Below are positions 55,306 through 64,000 of a stretch of DNA of 64,000 nucleotides, one piece after another. Both the position numbers and the translations under genes were made by a program. Position 1 is the first letter of the stretch. Every line of letters starts with the position of its first letter. Source of the stretch: Treponema sp. (GTDB lineage: Bacteria; Spirochaetota; Spirochaetia; Treponematales; Treponemataceae); assembly GCA_017449285.1 (NCBI GenBank), contig JAFSJX010000043.1, forward strand, positions 1 to 64,000, written 5' to 3'. Under the pieces are notes generated by a model that ran no database searches, was not told the origin of the DNA, and saw nothing but the letters and a program-made list of their open reading frames with translations.

Positions 55306-55350
55306 GCAGCAAAAGGCGCACTGATTGGCTACGCTTTGTACAAAGAGTGC

Positions 55351-55436
55351 TGAATGTCGAGTTTTCTTGCAGGTTGATTCAAATATGTGGAAGCATACAC
55401 ATTTTTGCTGTAGGTGCTGATAAAACTCGACATTCA
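55351..55436. repeat. 15-base perfect inverted repeat hairpin
   Basis: Arms TGAATGTCGAGTTTT (55351-55365) and AAAACTCGACATTCA (55422-55436), with a nested ATGTG/CACAT. It sits between convergent genes and could end both transcripts, but has no T-run and is larger than normal. Confidence 0.75.
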
Positions 55437-55441
55437 ACCTA

Positions 55442-55858
55442 CTAGAAAGTACGGATTGCGCAGACTGCGCGATAGCTACTCTTATTACTTATTTTTACCA
55501 GAGTGCCATTATCGAAAAGGATACTCCATGCCACATTTGGGTTGTATTCGTCGATTGCCTGACTTGAAGACCAGTAATAACTGCTAAGTTCCGTGCTGCC
55601 ATCTATCGTACCTTCAAAAGTCGCTGTTTCTGCCGCAGTGGTACTCGGCGTACAGTAGAGCGCGGTAATCCGCGTTATATATCCTTTTGCCATATCGTTT
55701 GATGCCGTGCCATCGCTCAACACTATGTCACCCACGGCATCTGGCTTTACTTTTGTCGGTACTATGTCACTTTCGTCATCATTGCTGCTGCACGACACAA
55801 AGCCGAGTACAAGTACCAATACCGAAAGAATCACGGCACATTTTGTCAGATGTTTCAT
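55442..55858 (-). CDS. Lipoprotein with DUF1566-like C-terminus
   Basis: 138 residues. Lipobox GFVSCS near residue 23. The mature chain starts VGDIVLSDGTAS, typical of larger treponemal lipoproteins, and ends with YYWSSSQAID...VAWSILFDNGTLVKISNKSSYRAVCAIRTF, the C-terminal DUF1566-like block. The central domain usual between these is missing, so this may be an internally deleted but still open gene. Function unknown, probably surface-exposed. Confidence 0.65.
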   Translation of the reverse strand: MKHLTKCAVILSVLVLVLGFVSCSSNDDESDIVPTKVKPDAVGDIVLSDGTASNDMAKGYITRITALYCTPSTTAAETATFEGTIDGSTELSSYYWSSSQAIDEYNPNVAWSILFDNGTLVKISNKSSYRAVCAIRTF

Positions 55859-55919
55859 CTGTTCCTCCTGTTTTGTGCGCCGTCTGGCACCGTTTTTTCA
55901 TACCGCACATAGACGCAAA

Positions 55920-55963
55920 AAGGACGCAGAGTTAAAATCCTATGACTTTAAGCCTGCGTCCTT
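55920..55963 (-). other. Attenuator-like hairpin in the lipoprotein leader
   Basis: Stem AAGGACGCAG/CTGCGTCCTT, followed on the minus strand by TTT; lies between the possible promoter at 56011 and the lipoprotein start at 55858. Confidence 0.5.
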
Positions 55964-56010
55964 CTGAACGAAAATAGCGATGCTGTGTATGCGCGAAAAA
56001 CTATGCGGAG

Positions 56011-56025
56011 AGTATACCCCCCCCC
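56011..56025 (-). promoter_or_regulatory. Possible promoter with G9 tract in the spacer
   Basis: Minus strand TATACT (56011-56016) directly preceded by nine G (56017-56025). No clear -35 is seen at 17 bases; a changed tract length would alter spacing. From 56027 to 56186 I see no gene or clear signal. Confidence 0.45.
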
Positions 56026-56186
56026 ATCAAAATCATAGCATTTTTATTATGCGTCCGTGCTTTTTCGCGCTTCATGCTGTTAGTACAACATACTTCTGTG
56101 GATTTGCAAGGGAAAAATTCAGCAAGGAAAAAAAGGCATACAAAAGAGAATAAAATTGCCAAAGTCGGGGCGTTTTGGTGCGTGTT

Positions 56187-56570
56187 TTACACGTTTACGC
56201 TGAAAAGTGCGCCGCTCTGGGGGGCTACCCCTGCAAGTCCGTAACCAGTTGCCTGTGACATCTGCATAGAGGTCTGAATCTGTTCCTGATAATTTTTAAT
56301 CATCGCGTCCATCTGGTCATTTGACATATTGACATCGGGTTGAACTTTGGGTGTGTTCTTCATCGTAACAAGTTGGTTAATCAGCGAATTGAGAATCTGA
56401 ATCTTGCTGACGGACACACCGTTTTGGTTTGACTTTGCGGGAAAACCTGAGATGTGGTCAAACTGAGCGTATACAACAGAAGATGGCTTTACGGGAACAT
56501 AGAGTTTTCCGCCAATACCAGAGGTAAAATTATTGTAACTGTATGCGTTCAAAGAAATTGCGTTTGACAT
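56187..56570 (-). CDS. Conserved hypothetical protein
   Basis: 127 residues from the ATG at 56570 (GAGG five bases upstream). Sequence IGGKLYVPVKPSSVVYAQFDHISGFPAK and QILNSLINQLVTMKNT look structured; the rest is Met/Gln-rich and helical. No signal peptide. Family unknown. It follows the solute-binding protein gene on the same strand. Confidence 0.6.
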   Translation of the reverse strand: MSNAISLNAYSYNNFTSGIGGKLYVPVKPSSVVYAQFDHISGFPAKSNQNGVSVSKIQILNSLINQLVTMKNTPKVQPDVNMSNDQMDAMIKNYQEQIQTSMQMSQATGYGLAGVAPQSGALFSVNV

Positions 56571-56631
56571 ACCGACCTCGCTTCTCCCACTTTTACTTCT
56601 ATAAAAAGTATCGGCGCGCGGGAAAAATAGT

Positions 56632-57933
56632 TTAGTCAAACTGCATAAGCCAAACGGTAATCCTGTCGTCCAAAGATTGTATTTCGTTGAGGTCTGTGCT
56701 AGTCGCGTCCTTGAGGTAAGGAATGACTACCCGCTCCTTAAAACTGTTCCAGCGCAAGGGAAAAGATGGTGGCGGCTGAATCGCGTCCTTGGCGGGCAGA
56801 TTTCCCAAAAGGTTGCGATAGAAAGTGGGGAAAATGCGCTCGTTCACAGACTGAATCGAAGAGAATCCGCCGGCAATGCCGAACGTGTTGATGTTCAGTT
56901 GCATGGATTCGGTGCGCTCAAGGATGGCTTTCTGCGTGGATTCCTGCATAAGCCAGATGACGAATTCTTGCGCGCTACGCGTGTTGTACGAGCCAGAATA
57001 AATGCCCATCATCACAATGTCGTCTTTTGCGGTAATTTTGTCGTCTTTTGCCAGCCAGCGGAAATCAATGTTGCCCAACTGCTCATAAGGGACTTTGAAC
57101 AAATCTTCGCTGGAAGTATAGGCGAACAAACAGCGGTTACTTTCTACCTGACGATAATCTGGCGTGTAAAGATATTTGAACGCAAAATCCTGTTCTGCGG
57201 TGGTAGAAGTGTTGTTTTCTTTCGTCCAGTTTTTTAGGTAGGCGACCGTTTTGCGGAGAATTGACTCATCCCACAGATATGATGCGCCTTTTTCCTGAAA
57301 CTGAAGACCGTTCATCTTTGCGGTGATATAAAGAAAATCTGCGTTCCATGAAGGCGCAAATCCCATGTTCGTGTAAATACCGTGTTCATTTTTCGTGTTG
57401 AATGCGGCGGCAGTATCACGAATTTCATCAGTGGTAAGCATATAGGCATCGGGAATCTGCTCCGCATTTTTTCCAGAGAAAATAACAAGCGGCAGGTTAA
57501 AGCCGACCGGCAGCAGATAGTGGTGAATGCCTTTTTTCCCGTAGGAAAGGAGCGTGGGATATACCGTGTTCGGATTTATGTCTTTGGGAGTGAGCAGACT
57601 TTCCAGCGGCAGAAAATTCTTTTTGAGCCGGGAATCTTTGAGCCATGAACCGATTACAATGTCGGGATTTGCCTCGTCTTTTGCAGGCGGAAGCGCGCTG
57701 ACCAATGGAGATTTATAAACAACGACCGCCTGAGCCTTTGTCTGCCTTGCATTGAACAACTCCACATACGAAGCAATTTCCGCGCGGTCTGTCCAAATAA
57801 TAATCGGTTTTTCACGCCGCACATTACATCCTGTCAGCGTACAAAGAACGAGAAAGATACAACTGACTGCGGCAACCGCTTTATTTTGCAAGGGCTTCCG
57901 CGCTCGCATAGATTTCTGCATACACGTCCGCAA
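56632..57933 (-). CDS. Extracellular solute-binding lipoprotein
   Basis: About 425-433 residues. Signal peptide with lipobox LCTLTGCN. The family 1 binding-protein fold is suggested by IIIWTDRAEIASYVELFNARQTKAQAVVVYKS, YLLPVGFNLPLVIFSG and YSGSYNTRSAQEFVIWLMQESTQKAILE. It could bind sugars or similar ligands for an ABC importer, but no permease genes are near. The start is uncertain (57933 or 57909); it overlaps the end of the aminotransferase gene. Confidence 0.75.
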   Translation of the reverse strand: MRTCMQKSMRARKPLQNKAVAAVSCIFLVLCTLTGCNVRREKPIIIWTDRAEIASYVELFNARQTKAQAVVVYKSPLVSALPPAKDEANPDIVIGSWLKDSRLKKNFLPLESLLTPKDINPNTVYPTLLSYGKKGIHHYLLPVGFNLPLVIFSGKNAEQIPDAYMLTTDEIRDTAAAFNTKNEHGIYTNMGFAPSWNADFLYITAKMNGLQFQEKGASYLWDESILRKTVAYLKNWTKENNTSTTAEQDFAFKYLYTPDYRQVESNRCLFAYTSSEDLFKVPYEQLGNIDFRWLAKDDKITAKDDIVMMGIYSGSYNTRSAQEFVIWLMQESTQKAILERTESMQLNINTFGIAGGFSSIQSVNERIFPTFYRNLLGNLPAKDAIQPPPSFPLRWNSFKERVVIPYLKDATSTDLNEIQSLDDRITVWLMQFD

Positions 57934-59170
57934 TTTTGTCCTCGTCTACGCTGGAGAACGCCACACGAAGAGTTTGTGAGTCAATTGAAATAGTGCCGAT
58001 TCCTTTTTCCGTCAGCAACGTTTTTCTTAGGACTTCTGCGTCCAGACCATTTACATGGAAACTCATAAAATACCCCGAATTGAACGGAAGCGCCTCCAGA
58101 ACTTTTGACGAGTGCATGTTGACGAATTTGCGCACCAACTGATAGCGGCGTTCCAGCATATCGCGCATGGCTTTTTTCTGTGATTCAAGTTGCGAATCCT
58201 TGAACGCGCGGAGCAACATGCTCTGCGGAATGGTTGACGAGCAGGAAACGGACGAGCGGATGAGTCCCATCAGTTTTTTTATCAGCGCGTCGTAATGGTC
58301 ATCGGTCATATTTTTTGAGCCGAACGTAAGGAAGCCGCAGCGAAATCCCCACACGAAATCTTCTTTTGTCGGTCCGTCAATTTTGACCGCAAGAATATTC
58401 TGGTGCATGTCGCAGAGTTCGGCAAACAGCGACTGTGGATAGATGTCGTCTTCGTAGTTCAGCCCGAAATAAGCGTCATCACACCAGACGAGTATCTTTG
58501 TGCCCTTGTCTGCCTGTGCCTTTATAATGGAAAGAATCTGCTTTGCCTCGCTGTTTGTGGGGCTGTAGCCACTAGGGTTCTGCGGGAAATTCAAGAGGAC
58601 ACGGACTGAGCCAGATTTTGCCTCTTCCGCAAGGGCGACCTCAAATGCGGAAAGATTGAAGCCGCCGTCCTTGAACATGGAGAACTGATGCAGTTCTGCG
58701 CCACGGCGGGTTTCTATCACCAGCGAATAATTATCCCAACTGGGATTTGCGGCAAGAAGTGGTTTTGTGCTGTCTACAAACAAATCCGCAAGATAAGAGA
58801 TGCCTGCGGTCAGACCAGGAACGACGACGGGAAGCGAAAAAGATTTGCCTTTAAGCGACGGATTTTTGACGGACAGGCTTTCTTTCCACGCCGCCCGCAA
58901 ATCGGGATTACCTGCGGTAGGCGAGTATGCGACCAGTTCTGCGCTGGAAAGGTCGGGCGCATTTTTGTGGACGGCTTCCAAGATAGCGGGTTTCCCGTTC
59001 ACCACCGTCATGCCGATGGTTGCGTTCGCCATATACCCGAGTTTTTTTGCCTCGCCCCCCTGCGCAATAATGCCGCGCGGAAAATACATGCGCTTTCCCA
59101 AGTCAGAAAGCAGTTCGCCCGCAATTGTTCCCGCGAGCGTGTCGTTCAATTCTTGTGCCAAAGGATTCAT
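57881..59170 (-). CDS. Class I/II PLP-dependent aminotransferase
   Basis: 429 residues. LVAYSPTAGNPDLRAAWKESL, VVVPGLTAGISYLADLFVD, LLNFPQNPSGYSPT (PLP contact NPSGYS), WCDDAYFGLNYEDD and KIDGPTKEDFVWGFRCGFLTFG, where the Lys near 275 should bind PLP. The donor and acceptor cannot be read off. It has a near-leaderless promoter (ATG about four bases after the predicted start). Its 3' end overlaps the binding-protein gene. Confidence 0.85.
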   Translation of the reverse strand: MNPLAQELNDTLAGTIAGELLSDLGKRMYFPRGIIAQGGEAKKLGYMANATIGMTVVNGKPAILEAVHKNAPDLSSAELVAYSPTAGNPDLRAAWKESLSVKNPSLKGKSFSLPVVVPGLTAGISYLADLFVDSTKPLLAANPSWDNYSLVIETRRGAELHQFSMFKDGGFNLSAFEVALAEEAKSGSVRVLLNFPQNPSGYSPTNSEAKQILSIIKAQADKGTKILVWCDDAYFGLNYEDDIYPQSLFAELCDMHQNILAVKIDGPTKEDFVWGFRCGFLTFGSKNMTDDHYDALIKKLMGLIRSSVSCSSTIPQSMLLRAFKDSQLESQKKAMRDMLERRYQLVRKFVNMHSSKVLEALPFNSGYFMSFHVNGLDAEVLRKTLLTEKGIGTISIDSQTLRVAFSSVDEDKIADVYAEIYASAEALAK

Positions 59171-59179
59171 ACTATATTC

Positions 59180-59208
59180 ATTAAATCGTAAATTTTATAC
59201 ATAGTCAA
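59180..59208 (-). promoter_or_regulatory. Aminotransferase promoter, near-leaderless
   Basis: Minus strand TTGACT (59203-59208), 17 bases, TTTAAT (59180-59185), nine bases, ATG at 59170. Confidence 0.6.
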
Positions 59209-59274
59209 TAAAATTTCTGCATATTTATGCAATTTTGGAGAGCGTTATTCGCACAGAAAACTCGCGGGGCGTTA

Positions 59275-59360
59275 CGGGGCTGAAAAGCATAATGATTGCC
59301 CCGTTAGAGTGGGGTATGGCGAAGACGCAGGCTGAGCCTAGGGGCGAGACTTCGCCCCTC
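59275..59360. repeat. Dispersed repeat family C, copy 3
   Basis: GGGGCTGAAAAGCATAATGA, TTGCCCCG, GTGGGGTATGGCGAAGACGC, GCTGAGCCTAGGGGCGAGAC and TTCGCCCC. Same order of blocks as copies 1 and 2. Confidence 0.7.
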
Positions 59361-59397
59361 CAAGGAATAAGAGAAATGGCTATATTGTTGACAGATG

Positions 59398-59426
59398 GCT
59401 ATTCTGATGATAGGATAAAACTATCT
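59398..59426 (+). promoter_or_regulatory. Promoter of the toxin-antitoxin pair
   Basis: TTGACA (59398-59403), 17 bases, TAGGAT (59421-59426). Confidence 0.7.
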
Positions 59427-59443
59427 TGTGCGAGGAGGTGCGT

Positions 59444-59776
59444 ATGTGCAATGCGGTTCCAGTCTTTCAGGCAAAGAACAGGCTGCCCTTTTATATTCAT
59501 CTGGCGGAGACGGAGGGACCTGTGCCGATTACGCGGCGGAATGAAGTGGTCGCCTACATTATTTCTAAGGAAGATTTTGAGGAGTTGAAGCAAAGCGCGC
59601 CGAAAGAAAAAAGTCTTGTGGAATGCTTGCAGGAGCGTCGCAGGGAATATGGGCTTGAGGACGATGATTTTGACTATACAGAATACTTTGACAGTCTGCG
59701 CGACAGGAATTATTTTGGCAGGCCTGATTCCGAGCATATCTTTGACGATTTTGACTACGAGGAGGATGAAAAATGA
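59444..59776 (+). CDS. Phd/YefM-like antitoxin
   Basis: 110 residues. N-terminal AKNRLPFYIHLAETEGPVPITRRNEVVAYIISKEDFEEL has the Phd fold pattern that binds its own promoter. The C-terminal acidic part (EYGLEDDDFDYTEYFDSL, DDFDYEEDEK) should wrap the toxin. GAGGAGG precedes the ATG; an in-frame GTG at 59426 is inside the promoter. Overlaps vapC by four bases. Confidence 0.85.
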   Translation: MCNAVPVFQAKNRLPFYIHLAETEGPVPITRRNEVVAYIISKEDFEELKQSAPKEKSLVECLQERRREYGLEDDDFDYTEYFDSLRDRNYFGRPDSEHIFDDFDYEEDEK

Positions 59777-60204
59777 TTCGCCCATATTATCTGCTTGATA
59801 CCAATGTTGTTTCTGAAATAATGAAACCGCTTCCTAGCAAAACAGTGGTCAAAAGACTGGCGATGTATGAACGATTTTGTGCGCTTCCTTCGACGGTATG
59901 GAACGAACTGCTTTTTGGAGTGCAGTCGATGGCAGAAGGCAAGAAAAAAATGTTGCTGTTTGAAAATCTGGTGGATGATGTCCAGTCGCGTTACGACATC
60001 ATTCACTACGACAATCATGCGGCGTGGATTCAGGCGGACATTCGCTCCCGCTTGCGCGAGGCGGGGAAGCCGATAGATTTTCAGGACACGCAGATTGCCG
60101 CCATTGCCGTCGCAAACGGCATGATTTTGGTGACGCGCAACACAAAGCATTTTGAGCCGATTCAGGCGGTGTCGCCGCTTCTGCTGGAAAACTGGTTTGA
60201 GTGA
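59773..60204 (+). CDS. VapC-type PIN-domain toxin
   Basis: 143 residues. PIN ribonuclease acidic residues: YLLDTNVVSE (Asp), STVWNELLFG (Glu), DFQDTQIAAIA (Asp), LVTRNTKHF (Asn/Thr end block). Cuts RNA, typically tRNA, when freed from the antitoxin. ATGA overlap with the antitoxin gene. The pair may have entered with the neighbouring repeat C. Confidence 0.9.
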   Translation: MIRPYYLLDTNVVSEIMKPLPSKTVVKRLAMYERFCALPSTVWNELLFGVQSMAEGKKKMLLFENLVDDVQSRYDIIHYDNHAAWIQADIRSRLREAGKPIDFQDTQIAAIAVANGMILVTRNTKHFEPIQAVSPLLLENWFE

Positions 60205-60224
60205 GGGCGCGCACACACATTTCC

Positions 60225-60260
60225 CCGTATCTGTGCAAAAAGCCGTATCTGTGCTATACT
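60225..60260 (+). promoter_or_regulatory. moxR promoter, leaderless arrangement
   Basis: Extended -10 TGC-TATACT (60252-60260), six bases (CTCCCT), ATG at 60267. Upstream is an 18-base-period direct repeat of CCGTATCTGTGC (60225 and 60243). Confidence 0.65.
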
Positions 60261-60266
60261 CTCCCT

Positions 60267-61265
<999 letters not shown>

Positions 61266-61290
61266 TGTTTTTGTTTTTTGCTGATTGTTT

Positions 61291-61319
61291 TTGATGTTTA
61301 TTGTCAAAACACATATACT
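61291..61319 (+). promoter_or_regulatory. Promoter of the first lipoprotein after moxR
   Basis: TTGATG (61291-61296), 17 bases, TATACT (61314-61319). Confidence 0.65.
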
Positions 61320-61359
61320 GTTCTAACAGAAAAAAACTGATAACCTAGGAGAAGAAAGT

Positions 61360-62196
61360 ATGAAAAAAACAGGAAAAATGATTTTTGCGGCTATTGCTAC
61401 AGGACTTATGACTTTTGGCATGATGGGATGTGACAACAACGATGATACCTCTACCACCATTATCAATCCACCAGATACGGGCGACACCATTCCGCAGAAG
61501 CCATCGACGGAACCCGGACTTGTGCTTATAGATGGCGGTGACTGGATGTATACTTCGGGAAAGGCAAATGTCGTCATTCATGTTGATGTTGCAAAACAAG
61601 AGGCAACGATGTACAGGTTTTCGGGCTTGGGGGCGTATGTGCGCTATAAGACTGAGCAAACTGCGCTGGATGGCGACATCATTACCAAGGCAAACGCGAC
61701 AAAAGACTGGTTTTACTATGGAGGTTGGAAAGCTGCGTATAATTTTAATTTTGAAGGAAGCGACTTGTGGATGTGGGAAAATGACATGTTGGCAGGTTCA
61801 AGTTCCACAACAAGCGTCTCACTTCTTGAAGCGGCAACAATCAGCAATTGGACACCCATACTAAAAAGTGTTCCCGGCACATATACTTCTGTGGTTGCAA
61901 TCAACAATGAAAACAAATATTTGTATGCTGTCATTGCAGAAACAGATAAAAAACTCTCTCTGTATGTGTGCGATTCTGCTACCGTCACCGATTTTTCTTC
62001 GCTCACACCGAAAGTGACGATTGACATGATTTCCTTTAATCTGCATCAACTGTTATATACTGATGACAATTGGACAGTTCTTGTCAAAGCTACGGTGACT
62101 AAGTCTGGTTCAGACTATGTTCTTGAAGGTAGCCCCAGTCTTACGGTGACAAAAAATACGATTGATGTGAGTTCGGTTACTCTTGCGAAAAAGTGA
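61360..62196 (+). CDS. Lipoprotein of unknown function
   Basis: 278 residues. Lipobox MMGCD near residue 24, then an Asp/Thr/Pro-rich linker (DDTSTTIINPPDTGDTIPQKPSTEP). The folded part is beta-rich with aromatic residues (WFYYGGWKAAYNFNFEG, LWMWENDML). No family recognised. AGGAG precedes the ATG. Confidence 0.65.
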   Translation: MKKTGKMIFAAIATGLMTFGMMGCDNNDDTSTTIINPPDTGDTIPQKPSTEPGLVLIDGGDWMYTSGKANVVIHVDVAKQEATMYRFSGLGAYVRYKTEQTALDGDIITKANATKDWFYYGGWKAAYNFNFEGSDLWMWENDMLAGSSSTTSVSLLEAATISNWTPILKSVPGTYTSVVAINNENKYLYAVIAETDKKLSLYVCDSATVTDFSSLTPKVTIDMISFNLHQLLYTDDNWTVLVKATVTKSGSDYVLEGSPSLTVTKNTIDVSSVTLAKK

Positions 62197-62227
62197 TGAA
62201 ATCATAACCGTATGGAAGAGAAGTGCC

Positions 62228-62611
62228 ATGAAAAGAAGCATGATTTTTACACGGCGGCTTTTTGTTGCGACCGCAATTCTTTGTGCAGTTGTATTCGCCT
62301 CATGCGCAAGCAATAATGTCGCCATGCAGACGGGAAAAGAAATCATTCCCGTCATTTCCGCCTCGTGCATCGCCATAAACCCGGTGAACTGGCGCACTGA
62401 CGACATACCCGCCACGCTGAACGGCACGATTACCGTTACGCTTTCACCGGAACATCACGTGCTGGTGGTCGCTGGCTACGATGGCTCTGAGTACAGACCT
62501 TATCGCAACTTCCTCAATGTTGGCGACATCCACAGTTGCGAGCCTTGGCTTTACAGCGAATGCCTAGAGAAAAATATCGCCATTCGTGCGAAAAAGTGGC
62601 GGGAAAGATAA
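62228..62611 (+). CDS. Small lipoprotein
   Basis: 127 residues, lipobox VFASCA. Segment ATLNGTITVTLSPEHHVLVVAGYDGSEY looks beta-rich. Unknown family. The ATG at 62228 is 31 bases after the previous stop; upstream in-frame ATG at 62183 overlaps the previous gene and is less likely. Confidence 0.6.
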   Translation: MKRSMIFTRRLFVATAILCAVVFASCASNNVAMQTGKEIIPVISASCIAINPVNWRTDDIPATLNGTITVTLSPEHHVLVVAGYDGSEYRPYRNFLNVGDIHSCEPWLYSECLEKNIAIRAKKWRER

Positions 62612-62650
62612 CCTAAAATAAATTTCCGCGCAAAAAAGGAGAAGCGTATT

Positions 62651-63529
62651 ATGAACAAAAAGAAAGGATTTGTCGTGGCGGTCACACTGGTGACGGCGGC
62701 ACTTGGATTCGGAGAGAACATGTTTTCTGATGGCAGACAGGGGAAAGGTTTCGACTATCCTGACAAATCCTATGAATTCCGCGTTACGACTGATGAAATC
62801 AAGGACATTCTCAATTCGGGTGGAGGAAAATCTAGCCCGATGGATACGCTGAATGCCGACCTTGCCAAGCTTTCTTCTGAAGCATCGACAGAAAATGTGT
62901 TGGAGAACAAGGTCAATCCAGAAGAAATCCGTCCGCTTGCTGAGGCTGGGAATCCGCATTTTCAGTTTCATTTAGGACGGTGCTATGCGCTGGGTGAGGG
63001 TGTTGCACAGGATTACGAGCAGGCGTTGCATTGGTATACGCTCTCTGCGGAACAGAATTATCAGAAAGCGCAGAACAATTTGGGCTGCCTGTATTTGGAC
63101 GGCAAGGGCGTTCCGAAGGATTACCGAAAGGCATTGCATTGGTTCGACCTTTCCGCCGCGCAGAACAACACCTATGCCTACCTGAATATCGGAGAAATGT
63201 ATCGGAACGGATTTGGCGTTCAGCAGGACTACAGGAAAGCGATGGATTGCTACAAGAAGGCCGAGAAACTGGGTGCGCGCGAGGCATACGATGTAATCGG
63301 TCACATGTATGAGCAGGGGCTGGGCGTTTCCAAAAGCGAGAAAAAGGCATTCAAGAATTTTGAGGCTGGGGCAAAAAACGGCTATCCGCCCTGCCAGTAT
63401 GATGTGGCTGTGGCATACCGTGACGGCATCGGCGTAAAGAAAAATGCCGCCGAAGCAAAAAAATGGTTTTCCATAGCCGCACAAAATGGCTTTGAAAAGG
63501 CGAAGGCTGCACTCGCCGAAATGGAATAA
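62651..63529 (+). CDS. Sel1-repeat secreted protein
   Basis: 292 residues with a signal peptide (KKGFVVAVTLVTAALGFG). From about residue 95 it has five Sel1-like repeats of 36 residues (for example YALGEGVAQDYEQALHWYTLSAEQNYQKAQNNLG, YLDGKGVPKDYRKALHWFDLSA), protein-binding helical pairs. AGGAG precedes the start. Sel1 proteins often mediate contacts in envelope signalling. It sits between moxR and DUF58, so may be a partner. Confidence 0.85.
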   Translation: MNKKKGFVVAVTLVTAALGFGENMFSDGRQGKGFDYPDKSYEFRVTTDEIKDILNSGGGKSSPMDTLNADLAKLSSEASTENVLENKVNPEEIRPLAEAGNPHFQFHLGRCYALGEGVAQDYEQALHWYTLSAEQNYQKAQNNLGCLYLDGKGVPKDYRKALHWFDLSAAQNNTYAYLNIGEMYRNGFGVQQDYRKAMDCYKKAEKLGAREAYDVIGHMYEQGLGVSKSEKKAFKNFEAGAKNGYPPCQYDVAVAYRDGIGVKKNAAEAKKWFSIAAQNGFEKAKAALAEME

Positions 63530-63537
63530 CAATACTG

Positions 63538-64000
63538 ATGGCGAAAATCCTTGACGAAGACCGCAATCGTCTGGTTCGCAGGGCAATGCTTTTGCGTCTT
63601 GCCGCGAGCGCGATTGCGGACAACATGAGAAACGGCTCGTTCAAGTCCCTCTACCGTGGGCAGGGCATTGAGTTCAGCGGGGTGCGCGAGTATCTTCCCG
63701 ATGATAATGTGCGCTCGATTGACTGGAATGTGACCGCCCGCATGGGAAAGGCTTTTATAAAGCAGTATGAGGAAGACCGCGAACTTCAGGTATTTTTTGT
63801 GCTTGACCGTTCTGCCTCAATGTTCGCAGGCTCTCACGGAAAAAGCAGAATCGAAACGGCGAGCGAGGCGGCGGCATTGCTTTTGCTTGCGGCGGAACAG
63901 AATGCCAGCGCGGTTGGTGCAGTCTTCTTTGACGGAAAAATCCGTTATTCTTATGCGCCAAAAACTGGTCGAAATCAAGTGATGACCATTTTTTCTCAGC
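63538..64000 (+). CDS. DUF58 protein, C-terminus beyond the window
   Basis: 154 N-terminal residues visible. DUF58 signature: SLYRGQGIEFSGVREYLPDDNVRSIDWNVTARMGKAFIKQYEEDREL, followed by a VWA-like MIDAS start VFFVLDRSASMFAG. DUF58 proteins pair with MoxR ATPases. The ATG at 63538 follows the Sel1 gene by eight bases with no strong ribosome site. The frame is open to the edge. Confidence 0.88.
   Translation, partial: MAKILDEDRNRLVRRAMLLRLAASAIADNMRNGSFKSLYRGQGIEFSGVREYLPDDNVRSIDWNVTARMGKAFIKQYEEDRELQVFFVLDRSASMFAGSHGKSRIETASEAAALLLLAAEQNASAVGAVFFDGKIRYSYAPKTGRNQVMTIFSQ

Noticed and set aside
55351..55436. Integron attC site (treponemes can carry integrons)
   Set aside because: The GTTRRRY-like and RYYYAAC-like ends are in the wrong order, the stem is perfect without the extrahelical bases, and no cassette array follows.

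Overview
This window reads as a chromosome segment of a treponeme-like spirochaete with roughly balanced GC. The support is spirochaete-style lipoboxes (for example ...FFGC, ...VVFASC), a PilZ protein and two long CRP-like proteins of treponemal type, the gene order rpsP-khpA-rimM-trmD-rplS, a ylqG/ylqH/yraN-type cluster, an MglA-type sugar ABC transporter and GTP-dependent PEPCK. The species cannot be fixed from the sequence alone. Most of the window is ordinary core genome, but it carries many short dispersed repeats and several gene remnants.

Layout. 1-5.4 kb: partial ackA, PilZ protein, TPR protein, DUF192 lipoprotein, cyclic-nucleotide-type regulator. 5.4-15.4 kb: murB (swollen by two in-frame repeat insertions), cysS, a type II restriction-modification pair, an ECF sigma/anti-sigma/TIG-transglutaminase operon, a PHP phosphoesterase, a second cNMP-type regulator and tRNA-Thr. 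15.6-22.5 kb: yraN and FlhB-like/FliK-like genes, a small AT-richer accessory patch (two paralogous secreted proteins plus one conserved small protein), then the ribosomal/tRNA-modification operon. 22.6-25.8 kb: a decayed mgl-type sugar uptake locus. 26-36 kb: yigZ, HAD phosphatase, PRPP synthetase, a preQ1-riboswitch-controlled queF-yhhQ pair, a phosphodiesterase, argS, a TtcA-like enzyme, a lipoprotein and an atypical response regulator. 36-46.6 kb: MATE pump, dGTPase, M15 peptidase, groEL, rnhA, rhomboid protease, membrane and secreted proteins, PflX-type radical SAM enzyme. 47-55 kb: two EAL-domain c-di-GMP proteins, pckA with a second diverged pckA 3' tail beside it, and a Mn2+ (yybP-ykoY) riboswitch in front of an SLC13/ArsB-like transporter. 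55-64 kb: lipoproteins, solute-binding protein, aminotransferase, Phd/VapC toxin-antitoxin, MoxR ATPase, lipoproteins, a Sel1-repeat protein and a partial DUF58 gene.

Three layers cut across this gene list. First, about ten genes (PilZ, murB, PHP, ylqG-like, the 26.1-kb membrane protein, argS, MATE, dgt, M15 peptidase, aminotransferase, moxR) have a -10 box 6-9 bases before an ATG and no Shine-Dalgarno, which predicts leaderless or near-leaderless mRNAs. Second, at least five families of short structured repeats occur between genes, and some have inserted in frame in murB and the FliK-like gene. Third, 9-base G/C tracts lie in the promoter of one c-di-GMP gene and beside a possible -10 of a lipoprotein gene, which suggests phase-variable transcription.
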